64,000 nucleotides of DNA from Mesorhizobium loti R88b (GCF_013170845.1 NZ_CP033367.1:4589001-4653000), one strand, 5' to 3'. Shown: positions 8,451 through 19,657, counted from the stretch's first letter. Numbers and translations: made by a program. Notes: generated by a model from the sequence alone, not told the origin.

Positions 8451-9875
8451 TCAAGCGGCGCGCGCTGCCGGACGCTTGCCGCCGAAGCGGCGCTTGTTGT
8501 TGCCCTTGAAGGCCGGCTTGGCGCCTTCCGGCTTGCGCTCACCGGCAAAGGCCGGCTTGTCGCCGAAGCGCTTCTTGCCAAAACCGTTGCCCTTGTTCTC
8601 GCCGCCGGGACGCCTGCCATCACGGCGACCGTTACGGTCGTTGCGATCATTGGCGGGCTCGAAGCGCTCGTTCTTTTCAGCCGGATTGCGCTGAGGATCG
8701 GGGCTGCCGAGATGGTCGGCAACGATCGGCAGCTTGGTGCGGATGATGCGCTCGACCTGGCGCAGCTTGCTGTTTTCGGAAGGATCGCAAAGCGTGATCG
8801 CAATGCCATCCATGCCGTTGCGGCCGGTACGGCCGATGCGGTGGACGTAGCTTTCGGCTTCGTCCGGCAGATCGAAATTCACGACATGGCTGATGCCGGG
8901 GACATCGATGCCGCGCGCGGCAATGTCAGTCGCGACCAGAATGCGCACCGAGCCCTCACGGAAGTCGTTGAGCGCCTTCTGACGGGCATTCTGCGACTTG
9001 TTGCCATGAATGACGGCGGCCTTGAAGCCGTCGCGCTCGAGGTCCTTGGTCACCCGGTCGGCACCATGCTTGGTACGCGAAAAGATGATGACGGACTTCA
9101 TCGCCTCGTCGGCGAGCATCGTCGACAGAACCTGGCGCTTCTGCTTCGTGCGGGCGAAGACGACGCCCTGCACAATCTCGGCGGCAGCGGTGCTCTGCGG
9201 CGAGACTTCGATGCGGACGGGGCTCTTCAACAGGCCCTTGGCCAGTTCGGCGATCTCGTCGGGCATGGTGGCCGAGAACAGCGCCGTCTGGCGATCGGGC
9301 GCGGTCGCCTTGGCGATGCGCTTGACGTCGTTGATGAAGCCCATGTCGAGCATGCGGTCACCCTCGTCCAGCACCAGCCATTTGGTGTCGGAGAGGATGA
9401 GGTCACCCTCGCGCACGAGATCGGTCAAGCGACCGGGCGTGGCAATGAGGATGTCGACGCCGGGAGCAACCTTCTTTACCTGGCTGAAGCGCGAGACGCC
9501 GCCCAGTACCAGTGCGGTCGAGACGTGCTGGCCCTTTGCGAGGATCTTTATGGTGTCTTCGATCTGCACGGCGAGTTCGCGCGTCGGCGCCAGGATGAGC
9601 GCGCGGGTCGTCTTGGCGCGCCGCTTGGTGCCGAGTGCGATGATCTTGGAGAGAATCGGCAGTGCAAAGGCCGCGGTCTTGCCGGAGCCGGTCTGTGCGA
9701 TGCCGAAAATGTCACGGCCTTCCAGCTGAGGCGGGATGGCCTGCGTCTGGATCGGCTTCGGTTCGGTGAAGCCGGCGGCATGGGTGGCCTTGAGCAGCGC
9801 ACCCGTAATTCCCAGCGCCGCGAAACCGGAGAGTTCCCCAGTATCCTTGGCGGGTGAATTGTTTTCGTTGGTCAA
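8451..9875 (-). CDS. rhlE: DEAD-box RNA helicase, RhlE type
   Basis: 474 residues. The helicase core shows the Q motif (FTEPKPIQTQAIP, 36-48), motif I AQTGSGKT (60-67), Ia PTRELA (97-102), motif III SAT (201-203) and the C-terminal HRIGRTGR motif VI. Motif II reads DEGD (170-173) in LVLDEGDRMLDMGF instead of DEAD. The last about 85 residues are a low-complexity basic tail rich in Arg, Asn, Gly and Lys, suited to RNA binding. Members remodel RNA in ribosome assembly or mRNA decay and are often cold-induced. The start is a TTG at 9875 with AGAAGA upstream; no ATG is near. It converges on the hydrolase at 7371-8345. Confidence 0.92.
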   Translation of the reverse strand: MTNENNSPAKDTGELSGFAALGITGALLKATHAAGFTEPKPIQTQAIPPQLEGRDIFGIAQTGSGKTAAFALPILSKIIALGTKRRAKTTRALILAPTRELAVQIEDTIKILAKGQHVSTALVLGGVSRFSQVKKVAPGVDILIATPGRLTDLVREGDLILSDTKWLVLDEGDRMLDMGFINDVKRIAKATAPDRQTALFSATMPDEIAELAKGLLKSPVRIEVSPQSTAAAEIVQGVVFARTKQKRQVLSTMLADEAMKSVIIFSRTKHGADRVTKDLERDGFKAAVIHGNKSQNARQKALNDFREGSVRILVATDIAARGIDVPGISHVVNFDLPDEAESYVHRIGRTGRNGMDGIAITLCDPSENSKLRQVERIIRTKLPIVADHLGSPDPQRNPAEKNERFEPANDRNDRNGRRDGRRPGGENKGNGFGKKRFGDKPAFAGERKPEGAKPAFKGNNKRRFGGKRPAARAA

Positions 9876-10280
9876 AATAATCTTCTTTCACGCGGCCTCT
9901 TGGCCGCAAACATCGATGGCGGCAGGGCGCAACCTGCCGTCGAAAAATTTGATATGAAACGACAAGGCGGGCGGACGTAAACGTCCACTCGGCTGCGCTG
10001 TCGTGCCCGCAGGCATCATGCCACGGGGCTTTTTCACCGCTTGCCAACCAATCGGGGGCCGATCAGCCGAAAAAGAGGGAAAACAGACGCAACCAGTCTC
10101 ATTTGTCGAGAAGGCCGGAATCTCCCGGCCCAAGCGCCTATGGGCTGCATATGGCTGAGTTCGCCCCGGAATGCAAGGGGCGTCATGTTGCAGCGCAGCA
10201 AAAACCGACCAAAAGCCAACGCTTGCGCTCACCGGCGGGCATCATTACCACAAATGCAGCTTCCATGTGGGGACCGAACG
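9876..10280. other. 405-bp divergent intergenic region between rhlE and pccB
   Basis: No gene was found. A 14-nt palindrome (GGACGT, AA, ACGTCC) lies at 9973-9986, about 100 nt upstream of the helicase start, and could be an operator. The frame of pccB is open upstream of its ATG to 10041, but that part has no protein-family character. A long 5' leader for the helicase, as seen for cold-regulated genes, would fit here but is not demonstrated. Confidence 0.5.
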
Positions 10281-11813
10281 ATGAAGGACGTGCTGAAGGA
10301 ACTCGAGCGGCGCCGCGAGATCGCCCGCATGGGTGGCGGCCAGGCGCGCATCGATGCCCAGCACAAGAAGGGCAAGCTCACGGCGCGAGAGCGCATCGAG
10401 GTGTTCCTCGACGAAGGCTCTTTCGAGGAGTTCGACATGTATGTCGAGCATCGCTCGACCGATTTCGGCATGGAAAAGACCAAGATCGCCGGCGATGGCG
10501 TCGTCACCGGCTGGGGCACCGTCAACGGCCGCCCGGTCTACCTCTTCGCCAAGGATTTCACCGTGTTCGGCGGCTCGCTGTCGGAGGCGCACGCCGAGAA
10601 GGTCATCAAGGTGCAGGAAATGGCGCTGCGCAACCGCGCGCCGATCATCGGCCTCTACGATGCCGGCGGCGCGCGCATCCAGGAAGGTGTCGCGGCTCTC
10701 GGCGGCTATGCCGAGATCTTCCAGCGCAATGTGCTGGCGTCCGGCGTCATTCCGCAGATTTCCGTGATCATGGGCCCGTGCGCCGGCGGCGACGTCTATT
10801 CGCCTGCCATGACGGACTTCATCTTCATGGTGCGCGACACCTCCTACATGTTCGTCACCGGGCCGGATGTGGTGAAGACAGTGACCAACGAGACGGTCAC
10901 CGCCGAGAGCCTCGGCGGCGCCTCGGTGCACACGACGAAATCCTCGATCGCCGACGGCGCCTACGACAATGATGTCGAGGCGTTGCTGCAGATGCGCCGG
11001 CTGGTCGATCTGCTGCCTGCTTCGAACACGTCGGAGCTTCCCGAGATCGAATGCTACCAGTCGGTGACCGACCATGATCTGTCGCTCGACCGGCTGATCC
11101 CCGACAACGCCAACAAGCCCTATGACATCAAGGAGCTGATCCTGAAGGTCGCCGATGAAGGCGATTTCTTCGAGATCCAGCAGAGTTTTGCCAAGAATAT
11201 CGTCACCGGCTTCGGGCGTGTCGAAGGCCGCACGGTCGGCTTCGTCGCCAACCAGCCGATGGTGCTGGCCGGCGTGCTCGATTCCGACGCCAGCCGCAAG
11301 GCGGCCCGCTTCGTGCGTTTCTGCGACTGTTTTTCGATCCCGATCGTCACCTTCGTCGATGTGCCCGGCTTCCTGCCCGGTACCGCTCAAGAGTACGGCG
11401 GACTGATCAAGCACGGCGCGAAACTGCTGTTTGCCTATGCCGAGGCGACCGTGCCGAAGATCACCGTCATCACCAGAAAAGCCTATGGCGGCGCCTATGA
11501 CGTCATGGCCTCAAAACATCTGCGCGGCGACATGAACTATGCGTGGCCGACTGCACAGATCGCCGTCATGGGCGCCAGGGGCGCGGTCGAGATCATCTAC
11601 CGCAAGGACATCGGCGACGCGGAAAAGATCGCAGCCCATACAAAGGCTTACGAGGATCGCTTCCTGTCGCCTTTCGTCGCAGCCGAGCGCGGCTATGTCG
11701 ATGAGGTGATCATGCCGCACTCGACCCGCCGCCGTATTGCGCGCGCGCTCAGGATGCTGCGCAACAAGGACATGCAGAACCCCTGGAAGAAGCATGACAA
11801 CATCCCGCTGTGA
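10281..11813 (+). CDS. pccB: propionyl-CoA carboxylase beta subunit
   Basis: 510 residues, the usual length of the carboxyltransferase subunit. The N half carries [17 protein letters not shown] and [11 protein letters not shown]. The paired oxyanion-forming Gly motifs are seen as [11 protein letters not shown] (about 127-137, N half) and [10 protein letters not shown] (C half). The subunit transfers carboxyl from biotin on PccA to propionyl-CoA, making methylmalonyl-CoA in odd-chain fatty acid, Val/Ile and propionate breakdown. The strong match to the PccB beginning ([11 protein letters not shown]) fixes ATG 10281, behind GGGGACC. The alpha subunit is not in the next gene, which lies on the other strand. 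Confidence 0.94.
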   Translation: MKDVLKELERRREIARMGGGQARIDAQHKKGKLTARERIEVFLDEGSFEEFDMYVEHRSTDFGMEKTKIAGDGVVTGWGTVNGRPVYLFAKDFTVFGGSLSEAHAEKVIKVQEMALRNRAPIIGLYDAGGARIQEGVAALGGYAEIFQRNVLASGVIPQISVIMGPCAGGDVYSPAMTDFIFMVRDTSYMFVTGPDVVKTVTNETVTAESLGGASVHTTKSSIADGAYDNDVEALLQMRRLVDLLPASNTSELPEIECYQSVTDHDLSLDRLIPDNANKPYDIKELILKVADEGDFFEIQQSFAKNIVTGFGRVEGRTVGFVANQPMVLAGVLDSDASRKAARFVRFCDCFSIPIVTFVDVPGFLPGTAQEYGGLIKHGAKLLFAYAEATVPKITVITRKAYGGAYDVMASKHLRGDMNYAWPTAQIAVMGARGAVEIIYRKDIGDAEKIAAHTKAYEDRFLSPFVAAERGYVDEVIMPHSTRRRIARALRMLRNKDMQNPWKKHDNIPL

Positions 11814-11831
11814 GAGGTAGCTGTCGAGCCC

Positions 11832-13838
11832 TCACTCTTCCTCCGCAGCGCCGAACCCTGCGTCCAAGGTGGTGCTGGTAGGGCTCGCCCAGGGTGTCGC
11901 GTGGTTGTCGATGCGCATCTGGAAGATGAAATAGGTCGGCGAGCAGAAGCCGATGCCTTTCACTTTTGAAATGCCCGGCGTGTCAGGCGGCATTGATTGG
12001 CACATATAATCCTCGCGGCAGAAATGCTCGGCATCGCAGGCTGGCCGGTTGCCGCGATTGACGGCGCCGCCGAGGCACTGGTCGAAATTGTTGGTCGCCA
12101 CGCAGACATCGAATTTCTTGCCGCCGACCAGCCCGCAGATCTCGTTCGGCATCGGTTTGCCGGCCTTGAAAGCCGTGAAAGCACGATCCTTGTCGTCGCA
12201 GGCGCGATAGGCGATGCCGGCCGGCACGCCGATCTTCGGCGGGCGGCACGTATAGGCGGTGCGCGAGACATCCGGCGCGAAGGCCGCGAACTGACCCGTG
12301 ATGCCGTAGCGGTCGTTGAACGGTTGCGCCGCGTTGCTGGTGATAGACCCGGTCAGGCAGGGATGGCCGGAAAACATCTTTTCGCTGTCCTTGGGCAACA
12401 GACATTGCGCCAGAGTGGTGCGCACACCTGATGCGGTTGCCAGCGGCGTGCAGACCGTGCCGCTGCCGCATTGCCAGGTCGCGCCGAAGCGCTTTGCATC
12501 GTCCGGCATCAGGCATGGCATCGTCATCTCGGCCGGCGCGTAGTCGACATCGCCTGCATCGGTCCACGTGGCAGGCGGTGCGAAGGACAGCGGCCGGAAG
12601 CGGTTCGGCTCCTTGCCCTCGGCAGTAGCGTGCAGCCAAGCCTGGCGGCGCGGGATCTCGGCATGGAGATGCGGCGAGATGCCGACCTCGATGTGGTTCA
12701 AAGGCGACGTGGTCTTGTCGTCGAGGCCGATGAAATGAAAACCGGCGGTGGAACCTGCCTGATGACAGCCCTGGCAGGCGCCATTGTCCAGCCGCTCGAC
12801 CAGCGCCTCCGGCGTGCGGACCAGTTTTAGCGCCGCATAGTCCAGTCGGGCGAAATCCGCTGGCTGGAACAGTGGTGTGAACGGATGGTTGGCCTGTCTG
12901 GCGCTGCCGAAGGTCGACCACGAGATGACCTTCTTCGCCAGGAATTCATCGGGGATTTCGTAGGCGCCAAGATCGACCGCCGTAACATTGGCGCTGACGT
13001 AATCGGCGAGCCTTTTCTTCAGCGTCGCATCATCCGAGAGCCGCGCGACGTCAGGCGTGTTCTCCAGCGGCTTCTCGCTGACGGTGGCGCCATCGATGGC
13101 GAAGATTCGCATGAGGTAGGCGGCCTGCCCGCCGAATTCGGTCTCCTGGCCGGAGGGAAAGCGCACCACCTGTGCGTTGAGTTCGAGCTGCTTGAAGGTC
13201 AGCCCCGTCTTTTCCAGCGGCCCACCGATCAGCCAGCCGGCGTCGACGCTCTCGTCCAGCTGCGGCGTCCAGCGCCCGGCAACCCCGACGCAGCCACCAT
13301 CGGCATCGGGCGCTACGCTGTAGACGGCGTTGAAGTTGAACGGCAGCCGCGAGGCCAGCAGTTTGCCGCTCTTCCGGAAGCTGTAGGCCAGTCGATAGAT
13401 GAAACGCACCTCGCCGCAGCTCTTGTCACCCAGTAGCGCGGCAAAGTCGCGACGGTCGAGCCTATTGACGACGCCGACCAGCCGGAAGCGTGCCGCCTCG
13501 GTCTTCAGCCAGCGCATATCCATGATGCGGCCGACGTTGCCGTCGGTCACCTCGTAGAGCGTGCGCCCGCCGGCCTTCATCTCGGCGCGCAGCGTGGCAA
13601 TGTCTGATGCCACGGTATCGACGATCGCATGATAGGCTGGCGCCTTCTCATAGAGGGTTTTCAAATCGCCCTCGCCCGCCACGCCAAAAAGTGCGGCGAA
13701 GCCGTAGCCCTTGGCATCGAGGGTGGCGAGCACCGCCGGGTCATCGACGATGGTCACCGGATTTTCGGCGGCATTTGCCAACTGTGCCGCGAGGGCCACC
13801 ATGACGAGCGTGGTGAGAAGGAGAGCAAGTCGTCTCAT
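11832..13838 (-). CDS. large secreted Cys-rich protein with one CxxCH motif, unknown function
   Basis: 668 residues. A signal peptide (about 1-23, ending ANA-AE) directs it to the periplasm. CQGCH at 355-359 is a single c-type haem-binding motif, or a structural cysteine pair. The C-terminal third has many cysteines (CLMP, CGSGTVC, CDAEHFCREDYMCQS), pointing to disulfides. There is no transmembrane segment after the signal. The stop of the upstream nnr gene overlaps its ATG (ATGA at 13835-13838), so the two are translationally coupled. No family was recognised with certainty; a role as a periplasmic redox or binding protein is only a guess. It converges on pccB with an 18-nt gap. Confidence 0.8.
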   Translation of the reverse strand: MRRLALLLTTLVMVALAAQLANAAENPVTIVDDPAVLATLDAKGYGFAALFGVAGEGDLKTLYEKAPAYHAIVDTVASDIATLRAEMKAGGRTLYEVTDGNVGRIMDMRWLKTEAARFRLVGVVNRLDRRDFAALLGDKSCGEVRFIYRLAYSFRKSGKLLASRLPFNFNAVYSVAPDADGGCVGVAGRWTPQLDESVDAGWLIGGPLEKTGLTFKQLELNAQVVRFPSGQETEFGGQAAYLMRIFAIDGATVSEKPLENTPDVARLSDDATLKKRLADYVSANVTAVDLGAYEIPDEFLAKKVISWSTFGSARQANHPFTPLFQPADFARLDYAALKLVRTPEALVERLDNGACQGCHQAGSTAGFHFIGLDDKTTSPLNHIEVGISPHLHAEIPRRQAWLHATAEGKEPNRFRPLSFAPPATWTDAGDVDYAPAEMTMPCLMPDDAKRFGATWQCGSGTVCTPLATASGVRTTLAQCLLPKDSEKMFSGHPCLTGSITSNAAQPFNDRYGITGQFAAFAPDVSRTAYTCRPPKIGVPAGIAYRACDDKDRAFTAFKAGKPMPNEICGLVGGKKFDVCVATNNFDQCLGGAVNRGNRPACDAEHFCREDYMCQSMPPDTPGISKVKGIGFCSPTYFIFQMRIDNHATPWASPTSTTLDAGFGAAEEE

Positions 13839-15373
13839 CGAAGGTCCGGCTGGCTTTCGATCAGGTCACGCAGCACCGGGACCAGGGCCATCGGCAAATC
13901 CTCGGCAATCAATCCTGGCCCGAAACGGCGGCCGGCTTCAGCGTGGATCCAGACTGCGGCACAAGCTGCCTGGAAGGGCGCCATGCCCTGCGCCAGCAAT
14001 CCAGCGGCGATACCCGACAGAACGTCACCCGACCCAGCCGTAGCGAGCCACGGCGCGCCGTTGGCGTTGATTGCCGCCCTACCATCAGGAGCCGCGATCA
14101 CGGTGTCGGCGCCCTTGTAGACGACAACTGCGTTCGCAAGCTTAGCAGCCGCTCGCGCTTTGGCCAATTTGGAGCTTTTTTTGTTGCCTGCAATGTCCGG
14201 GAACAATCGGCCAAACTCGCCTTCATGCGGTGTGATGATCAAAGACGGTGCTCCGACACGGCCTGCCGCCCCGAACAATATCGCAGGATCGTCTCGAAAC
14301 GCCGTGATGCCATCGGCGTCCAGCACGATACCACCCAGATCGATTCTACGTTGCATGTCATAGAGAGGTTCTTGGGCAAGCAACCACAAGGCAAAATCGC
14401 GAGCCTTATCGCCAAAGCCAAATCCGGGGCCGAGCACATATGCCGATGGCTGGCGTTCGCTCATGAATTCGTCGATGTCCGCAGTTGTGTCGGCCTTGCG
14501 CAACATGATCGATGTCAAATGCCCGGCGTTCACCTGCATGGCATTCCCGGGCGAAAGGATGGTTACCGCCCCCGCCCCGATTCGAGCTGCAGCCAAGGCC
14601 GACAACCTCGCAGCCCCGGTCGAGCTTGGCCCACCGGAAAAGACAGCAACATGGCCGCGTTTGTATTTATGGGCATCGACAGCCGTTCTCGGGAAGTACC
14701 ATCGCAGCCAAAGGTCGGGCGTGTTCTCGAACGCCTCGACCTTGAGCTGTTCGACGATCCCATCCGGGATGCCGATATCGGCGACGATGATCTCGCCGCA
14801 CACCCTGCGTCCCGGCATTAGAAGATGGCCGGGCTTTTTTCGCACGAAAGTCACCGTCACGGCGGCGTCGAAATACCCTCTCATCTGCCCAGTCTCGCCG
14901 GACACACCTGAAGGCAAATCGATCGCCACGACTGGCACTTTCTCCGCACCGCTAATCCCTGAAGCCGCCTGAGCGTAGGGAGAAAGGTTCTTTGAAAGTC
15001 CGGCGCCATAGAGCGCGTCGACGACAACCTCGCCTTCTGTGGTATCGAAATAATTCAGATGGTTGACCGGCAGATTGCAGGCCTCGGAAGCCAGCGACGC
15101 ATCGCTCCCAGCTTCTTGCTTGCCTTCGGCCCAGACGGCGACGTTCATGCCAGCCTCGGCCAGCAACCGCGCCACCACATAGCCATCGCCGCCATTGTTG
15201 CCGGGACCGCACAGCACGTGCACGCGGCTCGCCGCGGGATAGCGCGCCAGGACGATGGCAGCGACCGCCTCGCCGGCGCGCTGCATCAGGCCATAACCGT
15301 CAAGTGGGCCGGCTGCGATTGCCAGCCGGTCCGCCTCGCTCATTTCGGCGGGAGAAAGAAGTTCGTTGCTCAT
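13835..15373 (-). CDS. nnr: bifunctional NAD(P)H-hydrate epimerase / ADP-dependent dehydratase
   Basis: 512 residues. The N-terminal YjeF-type epimerase domain (about 1-215) has GPGNNGGDGYV (about 56-66) and LPSGVSGETG. The C-terminal ribokinase-like dehydratase domain (about 230-505) has GPGFGFGDK and GSGDVLSGI, whose Asp is the catalytic base in NnrD. The protein repairs damaged NADHX and NADPHX. Its ATG at 15373 is followed by MSNELLSPAEMSEAD, a typical beginning. It forms a coupled pair with the 668-residue periplasmic protein downstream. Confidence 0.94.
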   Translation of the reverse strand: MSNELLSPAEMSEADRLAIAAGPLDGYGLMQRAGEAVAAIVLARYPAASRVHVLCGPGNNGGDGYVVARLLAEAGMNVAVWAEGKQEAGSDASLASEACNLPVNHLNYFDTTEGEVVVDALYGAGLSKNLSPYAQAASGISGAEKVPVVAIDLPSGVSGETGQMRGYFDAAVTVTFVRKKPGHLLMPGRRVCGEIIVADIGIPDGIVEQLKVEAFENTPDLWLRWYFPRTAVDAHKYKRGHVAVFSGGPSSTGAARLSALAAARIGAGAVTILSPGNAMQVNAGHLTSIMLRKADTTADIDEFMSERQPSAYVLGPGFGFGDKARDFALWLLAQEPLYDMQRRIDLGGIVLDADGITAFRDDPAILFGAAGRVGAPSLIITPHEGEFGRLFPDIAGNKKSSKLAKARAAAKLANAVVVYKGADTVIAAPDGRAAINANGAPWLATAGSGDVLSGIAAGLLAQGMAPFQAACAAVWIHAEAGRRFGPGLIAEDLPMALVPVLRDLIESQPDLR

Positions 15374-16065
<692 letters not shown>

Positions 16066-16128
16066 CGAGGCCATCCTCCAGGAAACGTCATCCATCAAAA
16101 AACACGTCACCAAACAGGGATACATGAC

Positions 16129-17538
16129 ATGACGACAGCCAAAGACATCATGAAGCAGATCAAGGACAACGACGTGAAATTCGTCGACCTGCGCTTCACC
16201 GACCCGAAGGGCAAGCTGCAGCACGTGACGATGGATGTCGTCGAGGTCGAGGAAGACATGTTTGCCGACGGCGTCATGTTCGACGGCTCCTCGATTGCCG
16301 GCTGGAAGGCAATCAACGAGTCCGACATGGTGCTGATGCCCGATCCGGACACGGTCCACATGGACCCGTTCTTCGCGCAGTCGACCATGGTCATCCTGTG
16401 CGACATTCTCGACCCGGTCTCGGGCGAATCCTACAACCGCGATCCGCGCGGCACAGCCAAGAAGGCCGAAGCCTACATGAAGGCCGAAGGCATCGGCGAC
16501 ACTATCTATGTCGGCCCGGAAGCCGAATTCTTCGTCTTCGACGACGTCAAGTACAAGGCCGATCCCTACAACACCGGCTTCCAGCTCGATTCCACCGAAC
16601 TGCCGTCCAATGACGACACCGACTACGAGACCGGCAATCTCGGCCACCGCCCGCGCGTCAAGGGCGGCTATTTCCCGGTGCCGCCGATCGATTCCGCGCA
16701 GGACATGCGCTCCGAAATGCTGACCGTGCTCGCCGAAATGGGTGTGCGCGTCGAAAAGCATCATCATGAAGTCGCTGCCGCCCAGCATGAGCTTGGCATC
16801 AAGTTCGACGCGCTGGTGCGCAACGCCGACAAGATGCTGATCTACAAATATGTCGTGCACCAGGTCGCCAACGCCTATGGCAAGACGGCAACCTTCATGC
16901 CGAAGCCGATCTTCGGCGACAACGGTTCGGGCATGCATGTCCACATGTCGATTTGGAAGGGTGGCAAGCCGACCTTCGCCGGCAATGAATATGCCGGCCT
17001 GTCGGAGAATTGCCTGTTCTTCATCGGCGGCGTCATCAAGCACGCCAAGGCGGTCAACGCGTTCACCAACCCGCTGACCAACTCCTATAAGCGCCTGGTG
17101 CCTGGCTACGAAGCGCCGGTGCTGCTCGCCTATTCAGCGCGTAACCGCTCGGCCTCGTGCCGCATTCCGTTCGGCTCGTCGCCGAAGGCCAAGCGCGTCG
17201 AAGTGCGCTTCCCCGATCCGGGCGCGAATCCCTACTTGGCCTTCTCCGCGTTGCTGATGGCCGGTCTCGACGGCATCAAGAACAAGATCCATCCGGGACA
17301 GCCGATGGACAAGGATCTCTACGACCTGCCGCCGAAGGAACTGAAGAAGATCCCGACCGTCTGCGGGTCGCTGCGTGAAGCACTCCAGAGCCTCGACAAG
17401 GATCGCGGCTTCCTGAAGGCCGGCGGCGTCTTCGACGACGACCAGATCGACAGCTACATCGAGCTGAAAATGGCCGAGGTGATGCGCTTCGAAATGACCC
17501 CGCATCCGGTCGAATACGATATGTATTATTCGGTTTAA
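16129..17538 (+). CDS. glnA: glutamine synthetase, type I
   Basis: 469 residues, the usual size of dodecameric GSI-beta. FDGSSIAGW (about 49-57), EAEFF in the [10 protein letters not shown] metal-binding strand, [10 protein letters not shown] and the glutamate-flap/ATP region are all present. Tyr398 in [12 protein letters not shown] is the adenylylation site used by GlnE, so activity is under covalent control through PII. It ligates ammonium to glutamate with ATP. It is the second gene of glnBA and is closed by a strong terminator. A second, unrelated-fold GS (GlnII) lies 4.2 kb away. Confidence 0.97.
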   Translation: MTTAKDIMKQIKDNDVKFVDLRFTDPKGKLQHVTMDVVEVEEDMFADGVMFDGSSIAGWKAINESDMVLMPDPDTVHMDPFFAQSTMVILCDILDPVSGESYNRDPRGTAKKAEAYMKAEGIGDTIYVGPEAEFFVFDDVKYKADPYNTGFQLDSTELPSNDDTDYETGNLGHRPRVKGGYFPVPPIDSAQDMRSEMLTVLAEMGVRVEKHHHEVAAAQHELGIKFDALVRNADKMLIYKYVVHQVANAYGKTATFMPKPIFGDNGSGMHVHMSIWKGGKPTFAGNEYAGLSENCLFFIGGVIKHAKAVNAFTNPLTNSYKRLVPGYEAPVLLAYSARNRSASCRIPFGSSPKAKRVEVRFPDPGANPYLAFSALLMAGLDGIKNKIHPGQPMDKDLYDLPPKELKKIPTVCGSLREALQSLDKDRGFLKAGGVFDDDQIDSYIELKMAEVMRFEMTPHPVEYDMYYSV

Positions 17539-17559
17539 GATCCCGCTGGGATAACAATG

Positions 17560-17596
17560 AAAGCCCTTGAAGGTTTTCCGCCTTCAAGGGCTTTTT
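17560..17596 (+). terminator. rho-independent terminator of glnBA
   Basis: A perfect 14-bp stem (17560-17573 with 17581-17594) with a 7-nt loop ends in a T-run, 21 nt after the glnA stop. Confidence 0.9.
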
Positions 17597-18158
17597 GCTG
17601 TCACCCAATGGCCATCGATCGCGTGGCGGGCCACGCAACAACGGGCACTCTCTTCTGGTTTTAGGGATCGTTTGATAGCTGGACTTGCCTGGGCCTGTGG
17701 CCACCAGCAGAAGCCGCGAATAAAGGCTGGCCGGCGACTCTTCGATCGCAATCGATCGCCAGGAGCGAGCGGCGCACTGCCTCAGGCTGCAATGCCCGCT
17801 CGTCCGGCGCCCCCGCCAATGCCGTCGTTCAAGAAACCCCGCCCCGTTCGAACAGCATCGCTTTGGCGTAACCCCGGCCACGAATACGCATGCCGCGGCG
17901 TGATCTGTCAACGCCGCCGGCCAGAGGTGTTGAACGTCGATTTCGGTGTTTGATCAGAGGCTTATATAACTGATCATTGGTGTACGGACGACCTGAAACA
18001 GGCCGTTTTCCGGGCTTTTTCCGGGAACGCGGAACAGCATGCCACCCGTGGTGGCATTCAGCGTCAGCCAAAAGCCTCTCGGCCCGGTGAATTTACCCGA
18101 TCCTTTTCAACCTGACTTTTTTTGGGGGAATTCGCTTCGCCGGGCCAGCAGGACAAAA
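17597..18158. other. intergenic stretch of about 560 bp without a supported gene
   Basis: No coding frame here has recognisable character, and no tRNA or small RNA could be folded with confidence. Two inverted repeats stand out. One is TGATCAG / CTGATCA separated by an AT-rich 12-nt spacer (17951-17976). The other is ATGCCACC / GGTGGCAT with a 3-nt loop (18039-18057). Between them a GC-rich stretch repeats TTTTCCGGG-like words (18007-18025). A small RNA or a decayed gene is possible. Confidence 0.4.
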
Positions 18159-18184
18159 AGAACCCCGGCAAGGGCCGGGGTTCT
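18152..18184 (-). terminator. rho-independent terminator of the amino-acid permease gene
   Basis: An 11-bp perfect stem (18159-18169 with 18174-18184) with a 4-nt loop. On the minus strand it is followed by a run of T (complement of the A-run at 18155-18159), 30 nt past the permease stop. Confidence 0.88.
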
Positions 18185-18213
18185 CGCACAGACAGAGCGT
18201 CGGAGGGCGACGC

Positions 18214-19635
18214 CTATCCGGCAAGCTCGTCGGGGCCGTGCAGGTTCCAGTCCGTTCGCCTGGCCAGCACCAGCACATAGTAGATCGCCGCCACGGCCAT
18301 GATCAGCAGCGTCGCAATCAGGCTCGGGCGCCCGAAGGCGGCATCGAGCAGGTTCTGGTAGGCGACATAGATCAGTGCCACGAAGGCAAGGATGGCTGGA
18401 ACCGGAAACAAGGGCATGCGGTAGTGTCCGCCAGAGGTGCTGCCGTTGCGGCGCCCGGCAAACACCGCCACGCACAGAAGCGCGTAGATCACCACCAGCG
18501 AGGTGCCGCTGACCACCAGCAGCAGGTTGATGTCGATGAAGCAGGCGATCGCCGCCAGTACCGACACGACAATGGTGGCGATCCATGGCGATGCGTAGCT
18601 GCCATGGACGGACGCGACCGCGGCATTGATCGGGCCGAACCAGGTCTTGTCGCGGCCGGAACTGAACAGCAGCCGCGCCGCCTGCAGGATGATGGCGATG
18701 ACCGCGTTGAAGATGGCAACCGCGACGGCAAGGCTGATCAGCACCGTCAACGCATGGCCACCGCGCGCCTCGAGGAAATATTCTATCTTCTGGGGCGCGG
18801 CGAGCAATGCTGCAATATCCGGCGACCCCAGCAACACGGCCGTCAGCGGAATGAGTTCCGCCGCGACGGTGATCAAAAGCGCCCAGACCACGACCTTGCC
18901 GATGTTGCGCTTGGCGTCCTGCGTCTCCTCACCAAAATAGGCGGCCGCGCCATAGCCATTATAGGCAAACAGCGAAACGGCGGTGGCCGCTAGGATGATC
19001 CCGGCCGACGCCGGCACCAGCGTGTTGGTGGCATCGAGCAATTGCGGCGACGTGAACAGGCTCGACAGCGGCCGCTCGACATGGGCAAAGCCGAGCCCGG
19101 TCAGGACCAGCAGAGCCAGCATTTCGATGCCGAGGAAGATGCCGGTGACGAAGGCGTTGAGCTTGATACGCATGGCCGCGACCGTGCCGGCCAGCGCGAT
19201 CGTCACCACGCCAACCCATTGCGGGCTCAGATTGGGAATGAGCACACCGAGATAGGTGCCGACGCCGAGCGCGATGACGGCGACGATCAGCACGATCGAG
19301 ACGAACACCAGCACCAGTGTGACAAAGCCCCAGAAGTGGCCGAGCGTGCGGCCGATCATGGTGTATTCACCACCCGCCATCGGATAGGCCGACGACAATT
19401 CGGCATAAACGAAGGCCATGAACAGCCCGATGACGGCGGCAATGACGAAACTCAGGAATGAGCCGGTGCCAGCGAGCGCGATGACGCCGGGCACGATGAT
19501 GAACACCGAGGATGCCGGCGTCACGGCCGACAGCACGATCATCAGCGTGCCCAGAGCATTGAGCGCCCGATCCAGTCCCTTGGCGGTTGGAGCAGCCTTG
19601 TCGGCCGCTCCTGTTGTTGCTTCGTTTGTAGACAT
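18214..19635 (-). CDS. APC-family amino-acid permease
   Basis: 473 residues with about 12 hydrophobic segments. The first segments show the APC pattern (VTPASSVFIIVPGVIALAGTG, then SSAYPMAGGEYTMIGRTLG near residues 80-98, where the family has a conserved P-x-x-GG-x-Y). The N-terminus (about 28 residues) is cytoplasmic and polar. It is predicted to be an inner-membrane proton-coupled uptake system for amino acids or amines; the substrate is not visible. The start has GGGGAGGA upstream. It is divergent from a TetR regulator and a DmpA-type aminopeptidase, which suggests uptake and processing of a common amino-acid derivative. Confidence 0.88.
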   Translation of the reverse strand: MSTNEATTGAADKAAPTAKGLDRALNALGTLMIVLSAVTPASSVFIIVPGVIALAGTGSFLSFVIAAVIGLFMAFVYAELSSAYPMAGGEYTMIGRTLGHFWGFVTLVLVFVSIVLIVAVIALGVGTYLGVLIPNLSPQWVGVVTIALAGTVAAMRIKLNAFVTGIFLGIEMLALLVLTGLGFAHVERPLSSLFTSPQLLDATNTLVPASAGIILAATAVSLFAYNGYGAAAYFGEETQDAKRNIGKVVVWALLITVAAELIPLTAVLLGSPDIAALLAAPQKIEYFLEARGGHALTVLISLAVAVAIFNAVIAIILQAARLLFSSGRDKTWFGPINAAVASVHGSYASPWIATIVVSVLAAIACFIDINLLLVVSGTSLVVIYALLCVAVFAGRRNGSTSGGHYRMPLFPVPAILAFVALIYVAYQNLLDAAFGRPSLIATLLIMAVAAIYYVLVLARRTDWNLHGPDELAG

Positions 19636-19657
19636 CGTCCTCCCCTTTTTTTAATAA

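Noticed and set aside
17597..18158. A hidden tRNA or protein gene in the gap after glnA
   Set aside because: No cloverleaf with a TTCNANNC arm could be traced, and the short frames lack ribosome sites and composition of real genes.
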